From the NCBI GenBank assembly GCA_003527225.1, contig DPXQ01000098.1:1-26089 (forward strand): 26,089 nt of DNA. The letters are read 5' to 3'. The stretch comes from Rhizobium sp. (GTDB lineage Bacteria > Pseudomonadota > Alphaproteobacteria > Rhizobiales > Rhizobiaceae). Of this stretch, positions 16,643-24,576 are shown in pieces. Each line of letters begins with the position of its first letter. The first letter of the stretch is position 1. The notes under the pieces are model-generated. The model was not told where the DNA came from. It saw only the letters and a list, made by a program, of their open reading frames with translations, and ran no database searches. The position numbers were made by a program, and so were the translations under genes.

Positions 16643-18316
16643 TCAGGCGGCAGCGGGCGCGACTTTGGGCGCCAGAAGCTTCTTGTCGGGATCTATGTCG
16701 GGGACAGCGCCGATCAGCGCTGCGGTGTAGGGATTTTGAGGACGGGCAAAGACCCGAGAAGACGGTCCCTCCTCCACCACCTCGCCATGGTACATCACCA
16801 CGACCCGTTCACAGAGATTGCGCACGATCGCCAGATCATGCGCGATGAAGAGCAATGTCAGGTTCATGCGCTCCTTCAGTTCGGCAAAGAGATCGACGAT
16901 CTGCTTCTGGATCGTCACATCGAGAGCCGCCACGCACTCGTCGGCGATGATGAGGCGAGGGTTGACCGCAAGCGCGCGGGCAATTCCGACACGCTGGCAC
17001 TGGCCGCCGCTCATGCTGCGCGGTCTGCGTCCGGCAAATTCCCGTTCGAGATGCACAAGGTCCAGCAATTCATCGACGCGGGCGGGGATATCCGCGGCCG
17101 GCATGCCATGCGTCTTCAGGACCTCGCCAAGCGTTTCGCCCACCGTGAAACGCGGGTTCAATGCATTGAGCGGGTCCTGAAACACCATCGCCGTCTCACG
17201 CCGCAGCCTGGCGAGCGCCCGGCTGGGTTGCTGGGCAAGATCGACACCGTCAAAGGTGACATGACCGGAAGAGATCGGCGTTAGCCCGAGAATGGCGCGG
17301 GCAAGCGTGCTCTTGCCGCTGCCGGATTCCCCGACAATGCCGATCGCATCGCCGGGCATGACCTGAAGGCTCACTCCCTTGACCGCACTGACGGTCTTGT
17401 TGCCCGCACGAAGGAAGGAGCCACCGGCATGAAACCGGACATGCAGATCGTCGACCTCGAGAAGAGGCCGTGTCGGGAGGCGATGGTCCGCTACTGAGGG
17501 GAAAGTTCTTGCCCCCTCCCCCGCCGGGAGCGACGGGTGGCTGCCGATCAGCATCCGGGTGTAGTCGTGCTTCGGGGCGGAAAGGATCTGCCGCTTCTGT
17601 CCCTGCTCCACCAGCTGACCGTTACGCATCACGGCAATCCTGTCGCAGGTCTGCGCGACAATACCGAGGTCATGGGTAATCAGGATGACCGAGAGCCCCA
17701 GCCGGTCGCGCAGTTCGAGCAGCAGTTCCAGGATCTGCGCCTGGATCGTCACGTCGAGCGCCGTCGTCGGCTCGTCGGCGATCAGGATTTTCGGTCGACA
17801 CGAAAGGGCCGCCGCGATCATCGCGCGTTGACGCATCCCACCGGAGAATTCATGCGGATAGTTGTCGTATTGCCGGGCCGGTTGCGGAAAACCGACCTGC
17901 GCCAGCATCTCGATTGCTGCCTCGCGCGCCTGGCGCGCTGTTGCTCCCTGATGAAACCGGATACCTTCGGCGATCTGATCGCCGATCCTCATGACCGGAT
18001 CGAGATGGCTGCTCGGGTTCTGGAATATCATGCCGATCTCGCCACCGCGAACGGCCAGCATCTCAGCCGGGCTTGCGGTCACGAGGTCGTGGCCCTCCAA
18101 CATCACCGAGCCGCGATCGATCGACAGCTGCGGCGACGGCAGAAGTCCCATGACCGCCCGGCAGAGCAGGCTCTTGCCGGAGCCACTTTCACCGACCAGA
18201 CCGAGGATTTCGCCTTGCGCCAGATCGACGGAAACATGGTCGATCAGGGTCCTGGGGGACATTCCACCGTGAAAATTCACGACGAGATCGCGGATCGAGA
18301 GAAGGGGCGCGGTCAT
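16643..18316 (-). CDS. Fused two-domain peptide ABC transporter ATPase (DppD-DppF type)
   Basis: A 557-residue protein with two complete ABC domains in one chain. Domain 1 has Walker A GESGSGKS (42-49), signature FSGGMRQR and Walker B ILIADEP (177-183). Domain 2 has Walker A GESGSGKS (329-336), signature SGGQCQR and Walker B LIIADEC (455-461). Each domain is followed by an oligopeptide-transporter C-terminal segment ([12 protein letters not shown] and [12 protein letters not shown]). The usual Pro after the Walker B Glu is Cys in domain 2; the catalytic residues remain. ATG 18316 overlaps the permease stop as ATGA, showing coupling. The frame stays open upstream to 18925, but that part is antisense-like shadow over the permease gene. 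Confidence 0.93.
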   Translation of the reverse strand: MTAPLLSIRDLVVNFHGGMSPRTLIDHVSVDLAQGEILGLVGESGSGKSLLCRAVMGLLPSPQLSIDRGSVMLEGHDLVTASPAEMLAVRGGEIGMIFQNPSSHLDPVMRIGDQIAEGIRFHQGATARQAREAAIEMLAQVGFPQPARQYDNYPHEFSGGMRQRAMIAAALSCRPKILIADEPTTALDVTIQAQILELLLELRDRLGLSVILITHDLGIVAQTCDRIAVMRNGQLVEQGQKRQILSAPKHDYTRMLIGSHPSLPAGEGARTFPSVADHRLPTRPLLEVDDLHVRFHAGGSFLRAGNKTVSAVKGVSLQVMPGDAIGIVGESGSGKSTLARAILGLTPISSGHVTFDGVDLAQQPSRALARLRRETAMVFQDPLNALNPRFTVGETLGEVLKTHGMPAADIPARVDELLDLVHLEREFAGRRPRSMSGGQCQRVGIARALAVNPRLIIADECVAALDVTIQKQIVDLFAELKERMNLTLLFIAHDLAIVRNLCERVVVMYHGEVVEEGPSSRVFARPQNPYTAALIGAVPDIDPDKKLLAPKVAPAAA

Positions 18317-19167
18317 TCGTGAAGTCCCAGCAGGTCGCCCAGCGCATCGCCAAGCAGGCTGAAGGCAAAGGCGAGGAAAACGATCGAAAGCCCCGGAAAG
18401 AAGGTGATCCACCACGCCGTGGTGACGAAAGGCTGGCCCTCCGCGACCATGATCCCCCATTCGGCGGTCGGCGGCTGGACGCCGAGACCAAGATAGCTGA
18501 TGGCGGCGCCGTTCAGGAGGACGAGCACGGCGTCCGACATCACGAACACCAGCGATCCGGCGATCGCGTTCGGCAACAGGTGGCGGAACATGATGCGCAT
18601 CCGGCCGAAACCGAGGCTGACGGCGGCAACGGCATAGTCGCTGTTTTTCAGGACCAGGATCTGGGCGCGCACGAGGCGCGCATAGGATACCCAGCCGACC
18701 AGCGCCATCGCGATGTAGAAGCTGATCAGGCCCGGCCCCAGAATGGCGATGATCGAGAGCATCAGCACGAGGAAGGGGAAAGCGAGAATGATGTCGATGA
18801 TGCGCATGAAGACGATGTCGACCAGTCCGCCGAAGAAGCCGGCAACGGTTCCGAGCAAGGTGCCGATGATGAAGGGGAAGACCACGCCGATGAACGCGAT
18901 CTGAAGATCGATCCGGGTGCCCCATATCACGCGAGACAGGATGTCACGGCCGAAATTGTCCGTTCCGAAGGGGTGGGCGAACGAGGGCGGTGTGAGGCGC
19001 ACATCCGCCATCTGCGACACCGGATCATAGGGTGCGATCAGGGGTGCGGCGATTGCCACCAGGAGGAAGAAGGCCAGCATCCCCATGCCGATGGCCAGCG
19101 ACAGGTGCTGGCCCAGCCACCGGCTGAGCCCGGACGATGCGGAATAACGGGTGGCCGACGCGCTCAT
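18313..19167 (-). CDS. Peptide ABC transporter permease (DppC type)
   Basis: A 284-residue membrane permease. The N-terminal HPFGTDNFGRDILSRVIWGTR block is diagnostic for DppC/OppC. The EAA loop with VSLGFGRMRIMFRHLLPNAI contacts the ATPase. About six hydrophobic helices are seen. Its start overlaps the stop of the DppB-type gene (ATGA), and its stop overlaps the ATPase start. Confidence 0.93.
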   Translation of the reverse strand: MSASATRYSASSGLSRWLGQHLSLAIGMGMLAFFLLVAIAAPLIAPYDPVSQMADVRLTPPSFAHPFGTDNFGRDILSRVIWGTRIDLQIAFIGVVFPFIIGTLLGTVAGFFGGLVDIVFMRIIDIILAFPFLVLMLSIIAILGPGLISFYIAMALVGWVSYARLVRAQILVLKNSDYAVAAVSLGFGRMRIMFRHLLPNAIAGSLVFVMSDAVLVLLNGAAISYLGLGVQPPTAEWGIMVAEGQPFVTTAWWITFFPGLSIVFLAFAFSLLGDALGDLLGLHE

Positions 19168-20102
19168 AGCTTCACCCTTGGGTCGACCGTCACGGTGACG
19201 ATGTCGGCGAGGAAGTTTACGAGCACGGTGGCGCAGGCAAACACCATGGCGACCCCCTGGACGACCATGTAGTCACGTGAGAAGATCGCCCTCACCAGCA
19301 ATTGGCCCATGCCCGGCAGGGCAAAGACGGTTTCGACGACCACGCTTCCGCCGATCAGCCAGCCGATGTTGACGGCAAGCAGGTTGACCGTCGGAACGAG
19401 GGAATTGGGAAGCACATGGCGCCAGAAGACGATGCTTTCGGGCATGCCCCGGGCACGCGCCGCCGTCGCCACGTCCGATCGCAAGCCCTGGATCATCGCG
19501 GCCCTCAGGCTGCGCGTAATGACGGCAGACAGCGACAAAGCGATGGTGAGGCTCGGAAGCGCCAGGTGCCAGGGCTTTTCGACGAGGCTGTTGCCATAGC
19601 CGGAGACCGGAAACAGATCGAGCTGCACGGCGAAGAAGATGATCAGCATGAGCCCGAGCCAGAAGGGCGGAAATCCGATCCCCATGGTGGATACGACCCG
19701 CACCGCATGATCGGCGAGCCGCCCCTGGCGGCGCGCCGCGACCGCCGACATCGGAAGGGCGATCAGGATGGAGAGGAGCACACTTGCAAGCACAAGCATC
19801 AGCGTCGGCTCGATACGCGTGGCGATCAGTTTCAAGACGTCGATCTTGTAGAGGATCGACTTGCCCATCTCTCCGCGGCCAAGGTTTTCGATGAAATAGA
19901 AATACTGGAGCCAGAGCGGCTCATCGAGGCCGTATTGCTCGCGAATACGGGCAATCGCCGCCGGGGTTGCCTTGGTGCCGAGAATGACACGTGCCGGATC
20001 GCCGGGAATGAGGCGCACGAGCACGAAGGTGATGATGCTGATGCCGAAGAGGACGGGCAGAAGCTGCAGCGGCCGGTAGAGAACGAACTTGTATCGATGC
20101 AT
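19164..20102 (-). CDS. Peptide ABC transporter permease (DppB type)
   Basis: A 312-residue membrane permease. The N-terminal RPLQLLPVLFGISIITFVLV, followed by LIPGDPARVILG and REQYGLDEPLWLQY, is the DppB/OppB signature. The EAA loop includes TAARARGMPESIVFWRHVLPNSL. It starts 49 bases after the proline iminopeptidase stop. With no terminator in between, the iminopeptidase and importer are probably one transcript. Confidence 0.93.
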   Translation of the reverse strand: MHRYKFVLYRPLQLLPVLFGISIITFVLVRLIPGDPARVILGTKATPAAIARIREQYGLDEPLWLQYFYFIENLGRGEMGKSILYKIDVLKLIATRIEPTLMLVLASVLLSILIALPMSAVAARRQGRLADHAVRVVSTMGIGFPPFWLGLMLIIFFAVQLDLFPVSGYGNSLVEKPWHLALPSLTIALSLSAVITRSLRAAMIQGLRSDVATAARARGMPESIVFWRHVLPNSLVPTVNLLAVNIGWLIGGSVVVETVFALPGMGQLLVRAIFSRDYMVVQGVAMVFACATVLVNFLADIVTVTVDPRVKL

Positions 20103-20151
20103 CAGTTCGACATCCGCCTCCCTTGAGGTTCCCGATTAAGGCCGATCACCA

Positions 20152-21042
20152 TCAGGCTGACCTGTGCCGGGAGAGGAAATCGGTCAGGGCGCCATAATAG
20201 TCCTCGGGGTTTTCATAAAACGGCATATGGCTTGCGTTGCGCAATACCCGGAGCTCGGCATCGGGCAGCGCATTTTTCATGCGCATGGCGCAGGCCGGCG
20301 TCAGTTCATCATGTTCGCCGACGGTAATCAGCACGGGAACGTCGAGACCGGGTAGATCCGGGATGCGGTTCCAGTCCTTCAGATTGCCGGTATAGAGGAA
20401 TTCGTTCGGCCCCTGCATGGTCATGTACGGCCCCATGTTCCAGTCATCGAGCGACCGGCGCACGGGTGCCGGCCAATCCGGCAGACGGCAGACGTGACGA
20501 TAGTTGAGGAGCGTGATCGCAGCCAGATATTCCGGATGATCGATCGTGCCCTGGGCTTCATGCTTCTGCATCATGGCGACCGTTTCGGATCCGAGTGCTG
20601 CGCGAAGCCGTTCCAGTTCGACAACCAGATGCGGCATGTCAGCGACCGTATCCTCGAGGATCAGCGTCTTGAGGTATTCGCGGTATTTCAGGGCATAGTC
20701 GATGGCAAGCCAGCCGCCCCAGGAATGCCCCAGAAGATGTACCTTGCCGAGACCGAGTTTGCGGCGGACCGTCTCGGTTTCCTCGACATATCTCCCGATC
20801 GTCCACAAGGCGGCGTCGGTTGGCCTGTCGGACGCCCCCGTCCCGAGCTGGTCGAAGGCAACGATACGATAGCCTTTGTCGACAAGACAGGAATGGGCGT
20901 CCCGAAGATAATCACAGGGGAGGCCCGGACCTCCGTTCAGGCACAATATGGTCTCGTCGCCGCTGCCAAACAGGTATGTCACGACCTTGAAACCGTCGAC
21001 TTCCACTTCGATGCGGTCATCCGGAGTGATTTCACGCCACAT
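20152..21042 (-). CDS. pip: Proline iminopeptidase, first copy (alpha/beta hydrolase, S33)
   Basis: A 296-residue alpha/beta hydrolase of the proline iminopeptidase/tricorn-factor F1 family. The oxyanion motif is NGGPG (36-40), nucleophile Ser107 in GHSWGG, acid Asp245 in VGEHDELTP and His272 in ASHMPF. These enzymes remove an N-terminal residue, often proline, from short peptides or amides. No signal peptide is seen. It heads the peptide-importer operon and is divergent from the luxR-type gene, an arrangement known for plant-responsive LuxR solos. AAGGACAAGG precedes the ATG. The 16-bp promoter element at 21122-21137 lies 79 bases upstream. Confidence 0.9.
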   Translation of the reverse strand: MWREITPDDRIEVEVDGFKVVTYLFGSGDETILCLNGGPGLPCDYLRDAHSCLVDKGYRIVAFDQLGTGASDRPTDAALWTIGRYVEETETVRRKLGLGKVHLLGHSWGGWLAIDYALKYREYLKTLILEDTVADMPHLVVELERLRAALGSETVAMMQKHEAQGTIDHPEYLAAITLLNYRHVCRLPDWPAPVRRSLDDWNMGPYMTMQGPNEFLYTGNLKDWNRIPDLPGLDVPVLITVGEHDELTPACAMRMKNALPDAELRVLRNASHMPFYENPEDYYGALTDFLSRHRSA

Positions 21043-21092
21043 GATGGACCTTGTCCTTCTGAATTATCTTGACCATTTTTTGAGCATGACTA

Positions 21093-21098
21093 ACTTTA
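21093..21098 (-). promoter_or_regulatory. Candidate -10 of the first pip operon
   Basis: On the minus strand TAAAGT starts 23 bases after the 16-bp element. The second pip gene has TATGGT 24 bases after its copy of the element. Four of six bases match the -10 consensus, and no -35 hexamer is evident. This spacing fits an activator bound next to RNA polymerase at an otherwise weak promoter. Confidence 0.4.
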
Positions 21099-21121
21099 AC
21101 GCATCGCACCATGCGCACTAG

Positions 21122-21137
21122 CTATAAGAAGTGATAG
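21122..21137. promoter_or_regulatory. Putative LuxR-type operator, copy 1
   Basis: CTATAAGAAGTGATAG is an imperfect inverted repeat located between the divergent pip and luxR-type genes. It matches copy 2 at 21941-21956 in 12 of 16 positions, and the only differences are the four central bases (consensus CTATAA-N4-TGATAG). The size resembles lux/tra boxes of 16-20 bp. Its centre lies about 30 bases from the candidate pip -10. Confidence 0.65.
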
Positions 21138-21170
21138 GGTGCCCTTGCCACCGCCATGCCGGAGTGTGGG

Positions 21171-21953
21171 ATGCTTGACGAAATCAGTGCCATCACGGAT
21201 CGCTTCTCGGCGTCGGAGACCCTGGACGACAGGATTGACCTTGCCTTCGGCGCGATGCGCAAGATGGGCTTCGAGGCCCTGATTTATGACTATACGCCGA
21301 CACGGCGCGGCTTTGACGGTCAGGTCGAAATCCCCACCCTCCTCAAACTGCGCAATGTCGCCGGCGACATGTACGACTACTGGTGCAACCGCGAATATTT
21401 CCGCATCGATCCGGTCCAGCGGCTCGCAATGCAGACATCGGTGCCATTCTTCTGGAACTACGATCCGGATGTCGAGACCAGGATCACGCGCTTCCTGACC
21501 GACGAGACTAAGCCTGTCTGTGACTTCCTGCGCGAACACGACATGCTCGCAGGCGTCACCGTGCCGGTCCACATGCCGCGGGGGGATTATGCGACGGTAA
21601 CGGGCGTGCGGTATGGGGCGCGGCGGGAATTCATACGTGATGCCACGCAGGTGCTCGCCGACTTCAGCCTGCTTGCCCAGGTCTTTCACGAAGCCGCATA
21701 CGAGCTCTTCGACGACACGGTGCTGAATGCTTCGGGCGTGCGGCTGACCGAGCGCGAGCGCGAATGTCTTTCCTATTCCTCCCATGGACTGTCGGCCAAG
21801 GAAATCTCGCGGGTGATCGGCCGGTCGGTGCCGACGGTCGTGATGCATCTGAACTCCGCCGCCCGCAAACTCGGCGCCAGGAACAGAACGCAGGCGGTCG
21901 TGCGCGCCACCCAGTGCCGTCTTCTCGAGGGTGTGCCTGCCTATAATTTATGA
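21171..21953 (+). CDS. LuxR-type solo regulator of the plant-associated (OryR/PipR) class
   Basis: A 260-residue protein with an N-terminal autoinducer-binding-like domain (about 15-170) and a C-terminal GerE helix-turn-helix (about 190-250: LTERERECLSYSSHGLSAKE). Aligning by the invariant Asp80-Pro81 (TraR Asp70-Pro71) puts Met67 at the Trp57 position and Trp71 at the Tyr61 position; Trp95 (TraR Trp85) and Gly128 are kept. Those two substitutions define plant-responsive LuxR solos, which bind plant compounds rather than acyl-homoserine lactones. No luxI-type synthase is present in the window. It lies between two pip genes. I chose ATG 21171 because GGAG sits six bases upstream; ATG 21156 has no ribosome site. 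Confidence 0.9.
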   Translation: MLDEISAITDRFSASETLDDRIDLAFGAMRKMGFEALIYDYTPTRRGFDGQVEIPTLLKLRNVAGDMYDYWCNREYFRIDPVQRLAMQTSVPFFWNYDPDVETRITRFLTDETKPVCDFLREHDMLAGVTVPVHMPRGDYATVTGVRYGARREFIRDATQVLADFSLLAQVFHEAAYELFDDTVLNASGVRLTERERECLSYSSHGLSAKEISRVIGRSVPTVVMHLNSAARKLGARNRTQAVVRATQCRLLEGVPAYNL

Positions 21954-21956
21954 TAG
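21941..21956. promoter_or_regulatory. Putative LuxR-type operator, copy 2
   Basis: CTATAATTTATGATAG overlaps the last codons and stop of the luxR-type gene and lies 62 bases before the second pip start. It shares both 6-bp arms with copy 1. TATGGT at 21981-21986, 24 bases downstream, is a candidate -10. Conservation of the arms inside the 3' end of a coding region suggests selection for binding as well as for protein sequence. Confidence 0.65.
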
Positions 21957-22018
21957 CTGCCATGTGCCCTTGAGCACCGCTATGGTTTTCTCCCTGCAGT
22001 GAGACAAGGAGAACGGGC

Positions 22019-22921
22019 GTGACAGATATTCCGTCCAGCGAAGGCTATCTGCCGTTTCGTGAATACCGCACCTGGTACCGCATCACCGGCCAGCTCTCGT
22101 CCGAGCGCCTGCCGCTCGTCGTTGCCCATGGCGGGCCGGGATGCACCCACGATTATGTCGATTCCTTCAAGGAGATCGCGGCGCTGGATGGCCGGGCCGT
22201 CATCCACTACGACCAGCTCGGCAACGGCAACTCCACGCGCCTGCCGCAAGAGGGTGAGGATTTCTGGACGGTGTCGCTGTTCCTCGAAGAGCTCGACGCC
22301 TTGCTGGCGCATCTGGGCATCCAGGATCGATATGCCTTTCTCGGCCAGTCCTGGGGCGGCATGCTGGGCGCCGAACACGCCGTTCGCCAGCCCCCCGGAC
22401 TGAAGGCCCTTGTGATCGCCAATTCTCCGGCCAGCATGAAGACCTGGGTGAGAGAGGCCAACCGGCTTCGCGAAGAACTGCCCGCCGACGTGCAAGCCAC
22501 GCTGCTGCGCCACGAGCAGGACGGAACGCTCACCCATCCTGAATATGTCGCCGCGTCCCGGGTCTTCTACGACCGCCATGTCTGCCGGGTCGTACCGTGG
22601 CCGAAGGAGGTGGCGCGCACCTTTCAGATCATGGAGGAGGACAATACCGTCTATCGAAACATGAACGGCCCGACCGAGTTCCATGTGATCGGAACCATGA
22701 AAGACTGGACGATCGAGGACCGGTTATCCTCGATTACCGCACCGACGCTTCTGATCTCGGGGCGCCATGACGAGGCCACGCCGCTCGTGATCGCGCCTTA
22801 TGTCGAAAATGTCCCCGGCTGCCGCTGGGTCGTCTTCGAGGAATCGAGCCACATGCCCCATGTGGAGGAGAAGGAGCTCTGCCTGAAGACCGTCTCCGAA
22901 TTCCTCAAGGAATTCGATTGA
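22019..22921 (+). CDS. pip: Proline iminopeptidase, second copy (alpha/beta hydrolase, S33)
   Basis: A 300-residue alpha/beta hydrolase of the proline iminopeptidase family. The oxyanion motif is HGGPG (37-41), nucleophile Ser111 in GQSWGG, acid Asp251 in SGRHDEATP and His278 in SSHMPH. It is clearly diverged from the first copy, so it is not a recent duplicate; the two may differ in substrate. The start is GTG 22019 with AAGGAG seven bases before it. It has its own putative LuxR-type operator just upstream. PIP enzymes cleave N-terminal residues of peptides and related amides in the cytosol. Confidence 0.9.
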   Translation: MTDIPSSEGYLPFREYRTWYRITGQLSSERLPLVVAHGGPGCTHDYVDSFKEIAALDGRAVIHYDQLGNGNSTRLPQEGEDFWTVSLFLEELDALLAHLGIQDRYAFLGQSWGGMLGAEHAVRQPPGLKALVIANSPASMKTWVREANRLREELPADVQATLLRHEQDGTLTHPEYVAASRVFYDRHVCRVVPWPKEVARTFQIMEEDNTVYRNMNGPTEFHVIGTMKDWTIEDRLSSITAPTLLISGRHDEATPLVIAPYVENVPGCRWVVFEESSHMPHVEEKELCLKTVSEFLKEFD

Positions 22922-22940
22922 GCCAACACTGACAGATCAA

Positions 22941-22961
22941 GCGGTCCACACCCCGGACCGC
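22941..22961. terminator. Hairpin after the second pip gene
   Basis: GCGGTCC (22941-22947) and GGACCGC (22955-22961) form a perfect 7-bp stem with a 7-base loop, 19 bases after the pip stop. Neither strand has a good T-run, so it may be a weak or Rho-assisted terminator. Confidence 0.45.
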
Positions 22962-22963
22962 CC

Positions 22964-23458
22964 TCACCTTCCCGGCCGCGCCAGGGATCGCGCAATGTCG
23001 ATGATGTCGTCGCGCGCGGCTGTCGGGTCTTCCTTGTTCCAGGCAACGCCTAGCCCGATCTTGAAATCGATGCCCCGAACCTTCTTCAGAACGATATCGC
23101 GATCGGGAAGCTCGGCTGTCCATTCCGGTGCAAAGCCGCCCTTCGGAAGTTGTGTCCTCATAAGTCCGTAACGGGACCGAAAGCACGCCATCAGCTTTTG
23201 GGTTTCCATGTCGACAGCCTGCCGTCGCGCAGCCGACCTCAACCAGGTCACAGCGAGCGGTTGGGCGCCAACGATCCCGTAAGCTGGCATCGGACCATCG
23301 TCAACGCTGACGATCACATGGTGACGGTCCAGGTCGACAAGAACCGTCAGCCGCGCCGAATCGCCCGAGACGGGTCCGTCGCTTTCGCGATCCGAACGCG
23401 TGTGGCGGCCCTTCTGATGGCACTGCCTATTTGACATCCCACTGGGCCCTAGTGCCAA
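22964..23458 (-). pseudogene. Probable remnant of a LysR-type regulator gene
   Basis: A minus-strand open frame of 164 residues. Its C-terminal part (DRDIVLKKVRGIDFKIGLGVAWNKEDP and DIIDIARSLAR) looks like the end of a LysR effector-binding domain, where a beta strand and an AWxxxDP turn precede the last helix. The upstream part (VIVSVDDGPMPAYGIV onwards) is only vaguely similar, and the N-terminal helix-turn-helix is absent. It probably represents a decayed regulator. An unrelated hypothetical protein cannot be excluded. Confidence 0.3.
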
Positions 23459-23838
23459 ATGGGACGTAACGATCGTCCTTGATGAGACCGTCCGGACTGG
23501 AACCTCTCATGCCAGGATGCGATCGAGCCGGTCTTCCAGCCGGTCGCGGAGATGGCCGTACGAAGCGATGAATCAGTCCAGTCTGATCGTACAGCACGGT
23601 TGTCATGAGACCTGTTGACCGGCTAGAAATCCCCGCCGTGTTCAGGTGGCGCAATAACGCACTGGTCAAGAGCCATCCGCCCCCTGCGATGACAAACCCT
23701 CGCCTTCCGTGGGAAGACGAGGGCTTGATTGGCGTCAATTCGCCGACCGACTATAGGGCTTGGGGGGCTGGGGTGGTCGGCCGGAAGCGACACTATGCCA
23801 TGACAGCCGAACTGTTGATAGCCCTGAACTTGGAGGGG
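23459..23838. other. Gap with no recognised gene
   Basis: This 380-base stretch holds short open frames on both strands but none with a family motif or plausible start context. Apart from the hairpin at 23697-23723 I see nothing functional. With the LysR-like remnant next to it, this looks like a zone of gene decay. Confidence 0.35.
23694..23723 (-). terminator. Probable terminator of the SRAP operon
   Basis: CCCTCGCCTTCC (23697-23708) and GGAAGACGAGGG (23712-23723) form a 12-bp stem with a 3-base loop. The one imperfect pair is C-A in plus-strand RNA but a U-G wobble in minus-strand RNA, and TTT follows on the minus strand. Both facts point to use by the minus-strand operon, about 115 bases after its last stop. 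Confidence 0.65.
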
Positions 23839-24561
23839 TCAGGTCGCTTTCGCCGGCAGCAGGATCAGCCGCTCTTGCGGGAGCGGCCGCTGCAGCACCT
23901 TGGCCTCGTCCCATGGGGCGGTCATCCAGATCTCGATTTCTTCCGGTTCGGTCAGCAGCACCGGCATGGCTTTCGGATGGATCGGCGCGACGACGACGTT
24001 GGGCTCGGTGGTCAGGAAGGCGTAGAGGTCGGTCTTGATCAGACCCTCCTTGACCTTGCGCACGCTCTCCCATTGCGGCACCCAGATCCCGGCGAAGCAC
24101 ATCAGCGGCTGATCGGCATTGCGTGCGAACCATGCGTTCGGCGTGCGGCCTCCTTCGACCTTGCTTGCCGGGTCCGGCTCGGCGAAGCGCGTGACCGGCA
24201 CGAGGCAGCGATGCTCGACGCCCAGCCAGCGCGTCCAGTGCTTGCTCGCGGTGTTGCGCACGTTCGTCGTGCCGCCGTCCGGCTCCATTTTCAGCAGCTC
24301 GTCGAAGTCAACCTCCTTGCCCTTGGCGCGCAGCTTGTCGGCGCGCCTCGAGGCGGCCTGGAAGATCGCCTGGCGCGAACTCGGCAGGCCCCAGCGCACG
24401 CTCGCCAGCTCGCGGCCGGCCGGCGTGTTGCGCACGATCGGAGCCATCTGGTCGGGGTAGACGTCGAAGGAAGGCTCGAGGTTGCCGAGATTGTCGACCA
24501 TGGCGCGGGTGAAAGCCCGGATCGCCTCCTGGTTGGTCGTGACATTGTAGAGATTGCACAT
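23839..24561 (-). CDS. SRAP family protein (YedK/HMCES type, SOS-associated)
   Basis: A 240-residue SOS-response-associated peptidase-fold protein. Cys2, exposed after Met removal, is the nucleophile that crosslinks to abasic sites in single-stranded DNA. The other active-site residues are visible as Asn100 in TNVRNTAS, Glu128 in RFAEPD and His195 in PIHPKAMPVLL. The protein shields abasic sites at replication forks. The start is fixed by the required Met-Cys, and AAGGAG lies upstream. It is the last gene of a three-gene minus-strand unit behind a LexA-box promoter, which agrees with SOS control. Confidence 0.93.
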   Translation of the reverse strand: MCNLYNVTTNQEAIRAFTRAMVDNLGNLEPSFDVYPDQMAPIVRNTPAGRELASVRWGLPSSRQAIFQAASRRADKLRAKGKEVDFDELLKMEPDGGTTNVRNTASKHWTRWLGVEHRCLVPVTRFAEPDPASKVEGGRTPNAWFARNADQPLMCFAGIWVPQWESVRKVKEGLIKTDLYAFLTTEPNVVVAPIHPKAMPVLLTEPEEIEIWMTAPWDEAKVLQRPLPQERLILLPAKAT

Positions 24562-24576
24562 GGGGCGGCTCCTTGG

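Noticed and set aside
18317..18925. N-terminal extension of the fused ATPase frame
   Set aside because: It lies inside the DppC-type permease gene. The ATGA overlap at 18313-18316 gives a natural coupled start.
23150..23434. Plus-strand 94-residue frame opposite the LysR-like remnant
   Set aside because: No ribosome site or recognisable family; the minus-strand frame is the better, though weak, candidate.
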